Positions 58,452-64,000 of a stretch of DNA of 64,000 nt are shown piece after piece (position 1 is the first letter of the stretch; each line of letters starts with the position of its first letter). The notes beneath the pieces are model-generated. The model saw only the letters and a program-made list of their open reading frames with translations, was not told the DNA's origin and ran no database searches. Source of the DNA: Oscillospiraceae bacterium (GTDB taxonomy: Bacteria; Bacillota; Clostridia; Oscillospirales; Acutalibacteraceae); assembly GCA_022483045.1 (NCBI GenBank), contig JAKVOA010000002.1, positions 364,501 to 428,500 of the forward strand, written 5' to 3'. A program made the position numbers and the translations under genes.

Positions 58452-60194
58452 TTATGGTTTGGGCAGTCGGCCAAAGCCAAGAAAATGCTGCTGCCAGTAG
58501 CTTTCTGTGATGTTGGAATAGTGAATGGGATCGCCGCAGTGAATCATCATATTGTTTCCGACGTAGATTCCAACGTGCGATGCACCGCTGGTGTCATAGG
58601 TGTGCTGGAAGAAGATCAGATCACCGGGTTTGGCATTCGCCGGTGACACCGGCGTACAGATATTGTAAAGCCCCTGTGCTCCGAGCCGCCCCACGTTCCA
58701 GCCGCTGTGATTGATAACCCAGCTGACAAAGCCGGAACAATCAAAAGAGGTACTCGGCGAACTGCCTCCCCACACATAGGGGTATCCGAGATATTTTTCC
58801 GCTTCCGTGATCATGGCCGCAAAGGTCGCGTCCTGCATAGCTTCCGGCGGAATATCATAATCCTCATACTGCCCAGGTGCGTAGCGCGTTACATAGCCGG
58901 AGCCGGGGAACAAATCAGGCCGATTGCCAAGCGTCGCCATATAAACGGAATAGAGGGAAAGCTGATCTTCGGACATCATATACACCGGCAGATGAGACAG
59001 ATCGAAGTTGTCCAGTTTTACGTTGCAGATATAGTAGTTGTAGGGAACCTGAACATCATAATCGTAATCCACCGTGGATTCTTCGCCAGTGTCAGGATCG
59101 GTGACCGTCCGTGTTCCTGTGCGGGTTTCTGTCCGGTATCGCACCTCCACCGTCACCGTCTGCGTCAACGAATACTGGCGGTCGAAAATCGTCTGAAGCA
59201 GGCTTTGCACGTCGCTCGCTTTCCATTCACCGCCCTTAACTGCCGTGAGCATGGATATGAGCACATACGGGTCATGCTCAATCATGTCGAGGTCAAATCG
59301 GTATTCGTCATAGCCTGGATGCCGCGCCTGATAATGGTCAAGTTCATCCTTCAGAGCTGCTTCCAAGGAGGCATAAGACGATTCAGCGGCAAGCATATCG
59401 CTGTCAGCGCTGGGATAGGTGGAAATGCTGACGCTGCTCAGACCGCCCTGCAGCAGTACAGAAAAGGATGACGCGCTGTTCAGGAGAATCACGAGAACCA
59501 AGGCAGCCACGCCAAGTATGAGAAAGCCCTTCTTGTGTTTTGCAATGAATTCCCCGGCTTTCTGGGTTTTGTCCGCAGCTTCTTTTGCCGCCTTACCGGT
59601 GATTTCCGAAGCACTTACGGTCGTATTTGCAGCACCGCTGCCAGCCTTCGCCGCCGCATATTCCTTTTTGATTGCCTGTTTCTGCTGCCAGCGGGAGTAG
59701 GGATTGCTGGAAAGCTGCGGATTCTGCTGCTCAGCATCCTTTTTCAACGCGTCCAGATTGGCGCGGTCAGAACGCCTTTCTGTTTTTGCCGCATCCCGAT
59801 ATGGCTTCATTTTTCGGTGTCGATGCGCTGAAACACCGGCGCGAGTACCGGCCTCAACCGTACATTCTGCTTTGTGGACGCTCTCAACGCCGACATTATC
59901 ATCTTCGACAGAGTGAACTTCGCGGTGAGCTTCTATCGCCGCCGCATTCAAAGGCGCTGCTCTTACTGCATGCACCAGCTTGGACGGCGGTTTCTTTTCC
60001 TCAAAGGAAAGGCGCACCGTGACCCTGCCCGTATTGGGATCAACGGTACGCCGACGAACCTGCTTTTTGGGGATTCTATTTTCCACCTTATCCAGCCGAT
60101 CAGAAGCGCTGGCAGCCTTACCTGCAGCCTTTTCAACCACCGGCGGCTTCAACTCATCCTCCGTAAACAGCAGACGCGGTGTCCTTTTGCTCAT
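58452..60194 (-). CDS. Membrane-bound NlpC/P60 cell-wall hydrolase (CD1108-like)
   Basis: A 580-residue type II membrane protein. A basic cytoplasmic N-terminus of about 220 residues precedes one membrane segment (GFLILGVAALVLVILLN, about 225-243). An extracellular region follows, and the C-terminal NlpC/P60 peptidase (about 455-580) has Cys in FDCSGFVSWV, His in ASHVGIYVGN and a further His in MIHCGDPI. It would open peptidoglycan locally for the mating channel, the VirB1-like role. No separate lysozyme domain is evident. Confidence 0.88.
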   Translation of the reverse strand: MSKRTPRLLFTEDELKPPVVEKAAGKAASASDRLDKVENRIPKKQVRRRTVDPNTGRVTVRLSFEEKKPPSKLVHAVRAAPLNAAAIEAHREVHSVEDDNVGVESVHKAECTVEAGTRAGVSAHRHRKMKPYRDAAKTERRSDRANLDALKKDAEQQNPQLSSNPYSRWQQKQAIKKEYAAAKAGSGAANTTVSASEITGKAAKEAADKTQKAGEFIAKHKKGFLILGVAALVLVILLNSASSFSVLLQGGLSSVSISTYPSADSDMLAAESSYASLEAALKDELDHYQARHPGYDEYRFDLDMIEHDPYVLISMLTAVKGGEWKASDVQSLLQTIFDRQYSLTQTVTVEVRYRTETRTGTRTVTDPDTGEESTVDYDYDVQVPYNYYICNVKLDNFDLSHLPVYMMSEDQLSLYSVYMATLGNRPDLFPGSGYVTRYAPGQYEDYDIPPEAMQDATFAAMITEAEKYLGYPYVWGGSSPSTSFDCSGFVSWVINHSGWNVGRLGAQGLYNICTPVSPANAKPGDLIFFQHTYDTSGASHVGIYVGNNMMIHCGDPIHYSNITESYWQQHFLGFGRLPKP

Positions 60195-60228
60195 GAATAA
60201 TCACCTCCAGTCTGCATGAGCAGGACAT

Positions 60229-61074
60229 TCAATCCTCCATATCATCGCCGGAAGGGACCTTTTTCAGTTCCGCATCGATTATCTTGAGCAGACGGCTCAG
60301 ACAATCGTCAAAACGATCCTCCTCATCTGATTCATCAGGCTCAGTGTCCTCCCGCATATCGTCTGCCAGCTCATAACCGGCCTCATCGGGTGTGAACAGC
60401 TCAGCATCCATCAGATCATAAAGCATACCGGTGTCAGAACTGGTCGCATAGCTTTCAGGAATGTCCCAGTTCTTGAAGGCGTTTTCGGCAACGGCGTCAA
60501 CAATTTTGGAAAAATGCCGCGTGCCGTGATTGGCCGGGCAATCAGGTAGATCAGAAATCGACTTCGTCAGCTCCTTCACCAGAAGGTACATCCCGACCTT
60601 ATCGTTGATATGACGGAGATAATCTTCCCCGTGAATCATAAACATGGTTTCGTCATCCATTGCAAAATGCTCCTTTTCCTCTTTTGCCAGCGGCCTATTA
60701 CAAGCCGTGGCGCTTTTCTTTTCGGTACTGCAATCCTCGCTCTCGTCCTCTGCCATATAGGCAAAGAATTCAAGAGCAGGCAGAAGTTCCTTCTTTGCCC
60801 AGCTCTCAAACGCCCTTGCCTCCGGGGTGTGGCATCGAGTGATCAGCCGAAGAAAATCAGGAGTATTCAGTACCGTCATATACTGAATCCCACCGTCAGT
60901 GGGCAAGGGACGCTTCTGACGGGTGGCGTTGATTCGTGCCAGAGCTTTCCGCGAGTTCTGATAACCAAGAATCGCGGTTACATCCGAACCGCAAAGCAGA
61001 GGTGTTCCGTTTTCCACCAATACGCGGATGTTGCCAAAACGTTCGCTTTCGCAAATAATCAAATTTTCCATCAT
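60229..61074 (-). CDS. BRO-N domain protein
   Basis: A 281-residue protein with an N-terminal BRO-N/phage antirepressor-type domain (FGNIRVLVENGTPLLCGSDV, then AILGYQNSRKALARI and EARAFESWAKKELLP). The C-terminal 150 residues are acidic and unlike phage KilA/ANT domains. It lies 2 bases after VirB4 in the transfer operon. AAGAAGG precedes ATG 61074. BRO-N proteins bind DNA and often control prophage genes; here it may regulate transfer. Confidence 0.8.
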   Translation of the reverse strand: MMENLIICESERFGNIRVLVENGTPLLCGSDVTAILGYQNSRKALARINATRQKRPLPTDGGIQYMTVLNTPDFLRLITRCHTPEARAFESWAKKELLPALEFFAYMAEDESEDCSTEKKSATACNRPLAKEEKEHFAMDDETMFMIHGEDYLRHINDKVGMYLLVKELTKSISDLPDCPANHGTRHFSKIVDAVAENAFKNWDIPESYATSSDTGMLYDLMDAELFTPDEAGYELADDMREDTEPDESDEEDRFDDCLSRLLKIIDAELKKVPSGDDMED

Positions 61075-61076
61075 TT

Positions 61077-63476
61077 TTAGCCTTCTTTCTTTTCAGTTAT
61101 TTCCGAAACTTCATTCGGTTTGGTTGTCATGATGTGATAGAGCTGCGTCTCCTTGGGGAACCGGTCAACAAAGGGAAGAATGACACTGCCATAAAAAAGC
61201 AGCCCTTCACCCTCCGCCGATTTCGTCACATACGAAAGCTGGTGCGTAGAGATGTTGAGCTGCTTGGCGAGAATCTGCCGGTCACCGGACGCCTGATTGA
61301 GCATATAGACGTAATCGGAGTTTTCAAAGATATTTTCCACCTCGCGGGAAGAAAGCAGGTCCTTGACGTTTTGGGTGATCCCGGTGGGAATCCCGCCCCA
61401 CTTTCTAAAACGCTTCCAGATTTCCACAGTGTAGGCCGCCGTCTGCTCCTCCTTCAGCAGAAGGTGCATTTCGTCGATATAGTAACGTGTGGATTTGCAG
61501 GCTTCCCTATTGATAGTGACACGGTTCCAAACCTGATCCTGAACAATCAGCATACCGATCTTTTTGAGCTGCTTTCCGAGTTCCTTGATTTCATAGCTGA
61601 TAACACGGTTGTTTACATTGACGTTGGTCCTGTGGTTGAACACATTGAGCGAACCGGTGACGTAGATTTCCAGCGCCGTGGCGATGTACTGGGCTTCCTT
61701 TTCGTCCTGCTGACGAAGCTCGTTATACAGGTCCTCCAGTACCGGCATGTTTTCCGGTCGCGGGTCATTGAGATAATTGCGATACACCATGCGGACGCAG
61801 CGGTCGATGATCGTTTTCTCCACCGGCTGCAAGCCGTCCTTGCCGCCGACGATCAGCTCGCAAAGGCTGAGGATAAAATCAGATTTCAGGCTCAGCGGGT
61901 TTTCATCGTCGGAATAGTTCAGGTTCAGGTCCATGGGGTTGATATGGTCATTGGACACCGGCGAAATATTGATTACCTGACCGTGGAGCCGCTTTACAAG
62001 GGGCCCATATTCAGCTTCAGGATCACAGATAATGATGTCATCATCTGTGACAAGGAACACATTGGCAATCTCACGCTTGGCGGAGAAGGACTTGCCGCTG
62101 CCCGGCGTACCGAGAATCAGGCCATTCGGATTTTTCAGGAGCTTGCGGTCCACCATAATGAGGTTATTGGAGAGAGCGTTCAGACCGCAATAGAGGGCTT
62201 CTTTGCCCAACTGGAAAAGCTCCTGCGTTGTAAACGGCACAAAGATCGCTGTGCTTGAGGTGGTAAGCCCGCGCTCAATTTCCACCTGATTGCAGGCCAG
62301 CGGCAGGCTGCTCATCAGCCCTTCTTCCTGTCGAAAATCGAGGCGGGTCAGCAGGCAGTTGTGCTGCTGCGCGATGGAGCTGGCCTGCAGGAGAATGTTG
62401 TCGAGCTGCTGTTTGGTATCGGCGGTGTTGAGGAGCAGGAAGGTGATGAGAAACATTCGCTCGTTATGGCTCTGCAGGTCCTGAAGCAGTTTTTTGGCCT
62501 CAGTGCCGTAGGTGGCAAGGTCCGACGGGATAATGTCCATATCGTAACCACTGCGGACGGCCTTCTTCTGTTCCTCTATCTTCATTTTGTCGAGGTCGGT
62601 GATTTTGCGCTTGATGGTCTTGATGGCCTTCATCTGATCGACAGTGCGGAAGTGCATCGTAAGAATCAGGCTGGATTCCATATCAAGGAATTCCTTGATC
62701 ACGCGGTCGTTCATCTCCGGTGCGAGAATCTGAAGGAAAGAGACAGCACCGACCTTCTTGCCCATCCCAAACATGTTGCCTTTTGCAAACTCAAAGGAAG
62801 ATGGGGCAATGAAGTCCTTGACGGACAGGCCGGAAGGCACCAGCCAATCCCACGAAAACCGGAATGGTGCCTGTTCGCCTGTGTGGAACATATCATAGAG
62901 CAGGTGCAGACGCTCATATCCATTCAGCGTTTCAGCAGCAACGCCGAGCTGCTTGAAGTTATTCAGGATGTCAGTTTCAATGCGCTCCAGACGTGGCTTT
63001 GCCAGCTTTGCGGTGTCCGCTTCAATACCAAAGGTGAGATATTTGGTTTTTACCAAACCATTGTTCCCCTTGGCCTGCTGATTCTGAAGCATCTCGGTGT
63101 ACTCACGCCGAATGTCGTCAAAATCATCGCCCTTTGGCGCGATGGCAACATTCTGGCTGAAGCTCTCCTTAGAGGCCGTCGCGTCAAAGCAGGTAATCTG
63201 ACACCGGACGGACGGGTCAAAATAATTCAGGAAATCGCACCAGCCGTCAAACACGGCGGTCTGGTCCTCCGGCTGACTGAGCTGATAGTTGATGTCCTGA
63301 AACTGAATGGTTTTTGAATAGAAATGATCCGTAACGCGGCAGATGCCGTCCGCGTACATCCGCTGGAAGGGAATACTGTCTTGCGCTGACAGCTTTTTCT
63401 TATCGCCCTGCCGCTTCGCCTTTGCGATTGCTGCCTCGATTGCTTTTCTGTCCGCGCGTGTTAGCTTTTTGGACAA
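61077..63476 (-). CDS. VirB4/TraE-family conjugation ATPase
   Basis: A 799-residue ATPase that powers the type IV secretion channel. Walker A is LGTPGSGKSFSAKREI near residue 455. DDDIIICDPEAEYGPL follows, then the Walker B region STRYYIDEMHLLLK and GIPTGITQNVKDLLSS. The N-terminal VirB4 domain starts about residue 40. Its first 77 bases overlap the PrgI gene. It is one of the most reliable markers of a complete conjugative system. Confidence 0.93.
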   Translation of the reverse strand: MSKKLTRADRKAIEAAIAKAKRQGDKKKLSAQDSIPFQRMYADGICRVTDHFYSKTIQFQDINYQLSQPEDQTAVFDGWCDFLNYFDPSVRCQITCFDATASKESFSQNVAIAPKGDDFDDIRREYTEMLQNQQAKGNNGLVKTKYLTFGIEADTAKLAKPRLERIETDILNNFKQLGVAAETLNGYERLHLLYDMFHTGEQAPFRFSWDWLVPSGLSVKDFIAPSSFEFAKGNMFGMGKKVGAVSFLQILAPEMNDRVIKEFLDMESSLILTMHFRTVDQMKAIKTIKRKITDLDKMKIEEQKKAVRSGYDMDIIPSDLATYGTEAKKLLQDLQSHNERMFLITFLLLNTADTKQQLDNILLQASSIAQQHNCLLTRLDFRQEEGLMSSLPLACNQVEIERGLTTSSTAIFVPFTTQELFQLGKEALYCGLNALSNNLIMVDRKLLKNPNGLILGTPGSGKSFSAKREIANVFLVTDDDIIICDPEAEYGPLVKRLHGQVINISPVSNDHINPMDLNLNYSDDENPLSLKSDFILSLCELIVGGKDGLQPVEKTIIDRCVRMVYRNYLNDPRPENMPVLEDLYNELRQQDEKEAQYIATALEIYVTGSLNVFNHRTNVNVNNRVISYEIKELGKQLKKIGMLIVQDQVWNRVTINREACKSTRYYIDEMHLLLKEEQTAAYTVEIWKRFRKWGGIPTGITQNVKDLLSSREVENIFENSDYVYMLNQASGDRQILAKQLNISTHQLSYVTKSAEGEGLLFYGSVILPFVDRFPKETQLYHIMTTKPNEVSEITEKKEG

Positions 63477-63828
63477 TCTGTTTTACCTCCTCGTCAAGTT
63501 TTTCCTGCCGTTCCAACACGGCATAGAAATTGTTTGTTTCATACGGCCTTCGTTTGGGGCGCAGGAAGTAGACCCGGAAAATGTTGCGGAGGATCTTCTC
63601 CAGCGGCAGCCCGTTTTTTTCGTACATGGCAAGTAAAAAGAACGGCACCATCACAAGAATCATGCTGATGGACGCCGCACTCACGCTTACCTTGCTTCGG
63701 ATTAAAAAGAAAAGCGGCACTCCCACAAGGATGCCGCTCCCAAAGCAGATCAGTTGTCTTTTGGTAAGGTTGAGCATGACCTTTGTTTTCACGGCGGTCA
63801 GGTCTTTTGGTACGGGAACGTATGCCAT
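63400..63828 (-). CDS. PrgI-family inner membrane protein
   Basis: A 142-residue protein: a short N-terminus (YVPVPKDLTAVKTKVMLNLT), two membrane segments (QLICFGSGILVGVPLFFL and ISMILVMVPFFLLAMY), and a long basic cytoplasmic tail. This matches PrgI/VirB3-like proteins, which sit directly before VirB4 in Gram-positive conjugation operons. The overlap with the VirB4 gene implies translational coupling. Confidence 0.88.
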   Translation of the reverse strand: MAYVPVPKDLTAVKTKVMLNLTKRQLICFGSGILVGVPLFFLIRSKVSVSAASISMILVMVPFFLLAMYEKNGLPLEKILRNIFRVYFLRPKRRPYETNNFYAVLERQEKLDEEVKQIVQKANTRGQKSNRGSNRKGEAAGR

Positions 63829-63841
63829 TTCATCACCTCCA

Positions 63842-64000
63842 TCAGTGCGCGTTAAAGATACTCTTGGAAACGGAGCCGGTCTTGAACAACGTAAAGGCCA
63901 GCAGTACGGTATAGCCCATGCATGTCCAGATCGCCTTGCTCACATCCGTGTCAACCGCAATGTTCTGAATCAGGACGGCATAAATTGCCACGCAGACAAT
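63842..64000 (-). CDS. VirB6/TrbL-like membrane protein, C-terminal end
   Basis: Only the last 52 residues are in the window, reading to the stop at 63842. They contain two hydrophobic stretches and end YTVLLAFTLFKTGSVSKSIF plus three residues, the usual end of the polytopic VirB6/TrbL-type channel protein in Tn1549-like elements. It lies 13 bases before the PrgI gene. The start and most of the gene lie beyond the right edge. Confidence 0.7.
   Translation of the reverse strand: MVCVAIYAVLIQNIAVDTDVSKAIWTCMGYTVLLAFTLFKTGSVSKSIFNAH

Larger units (their letters stand above)
24974..64000. mobile_element. Tn1549-type integrative and conjugative element, left 39 kb
   Basis: The element begins at the truncated tRNA-Arg gene and continues past the right edge. 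Core modules in order: integrase and excisionase-like genes; regulatory block with sigma-like, ImmA/IrrE, XRE and DinB genes; a restriction-type cargo at about 33.7-40.5 kb; relaxase, MobC, DUF3848/3849 protein, giant methylase-helicase, LtrC-like protein, TopB, DUF4366/DUF4315 proteins, NlpC/P60 hydrolase, VirB4, PrgI and VirB6-like genes. This transfer order matches Tn1549/CTn-type elements of Clostridia. No broken core transfer gene is seen, so it may be functional. Bases 24974-25274 hold no gene. Confidence 0.92.

Noticed and set aside
24974-64000. CRISPR array or insertion sequence inside the ICE
   Set aside because: No regularly spaced repeats and no transposase gene were seen. The TnpV-like gene is not a transposase.

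Overview
The window looks like the chromosome of a low- to mid-GC, strictly anaerobic Gram-positive bacterium of the class Clostridia, most likely Oscillospiraceae/Ruminococcaceae. This is inferred from strong AGGAGG-type ribosome binding sites, frequent TTG starts, a FruR-FruK-FruA-HPr operon, DUF368/HdeD/NimA-type genes, and a Tn1549-type conjugative element. No species-level assignment is possible from the sequence alone.

Bases 1-24928 are chromosome. They hold a catalase-PerR operon; a nitroreductase; an ArsR/MBL-hydrolase pair; an ECF sigma factor operon with a zinc-ribbon membrane protein; a DUF368/PAP2 pair likely to recycle undecaprenyl phosphate; and an HdeD-like membrane protein. 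A set of flavin and redox genes follows: two PPOX/NimA-type proteins, a flavin reductase, three flavodoxins and an aldo-keto reductase, with HxlR, MerR and LysR regulators. Next come a complete fructose PTS operon (fruR-fruK-fruA-HPr), a three-subunit fumarate reductase-like operon, a serine hydrolase and a DUF4405 membrane protein. Several promoters can be read directly, including a MerR-type 19-bp-spacer promoter and a consensus promoter overlapped by a TetR-type palindrome.

At 24929-24973 lies the 3' half of a tRNA-Arg(CCU) gene, cut at the anticodon loop. From there to the end of the window (about 39 kb) is one integrative and conjugative element (ICE) whose far end is outside the window. 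Its left part has a tyrosine integrase, three excisionase-like proteins, a MazF-type toxin, a sigma-like regulator, a regulatory block (two ImmA/IrrE metalloproteases, an XRE repressor, a DinB-type polymerase, and five CGGAAG sites in a divergent promoter), and a likely transcription attenuator. Its right part is the transfer machinery: HUH relaxase, MobC, a 2530-residue methylase/SNF2 helicase, LtrC-like protein, TopB, NlpC/P60 hydrolase, VirB4, PrgI and a VirB6-like protein.

Between these parts, at about 33.7-40.5 kb, sits a cargo defence cassette that looks more AT-rich by eye. A controller-type XRE protein, a C5-cytosine methyltransferase and an NgoFVII-like PLD protein run rightward. They converge on a leftward operon of a second PLD nuclease, a Z1-domain ATPase, a Vsr endonuclease and a frameshifted PD-(D/E)XK protein. 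This cassette and a tnpV-like gene overprinted inside the giant helicase gene are the most unusual features here.
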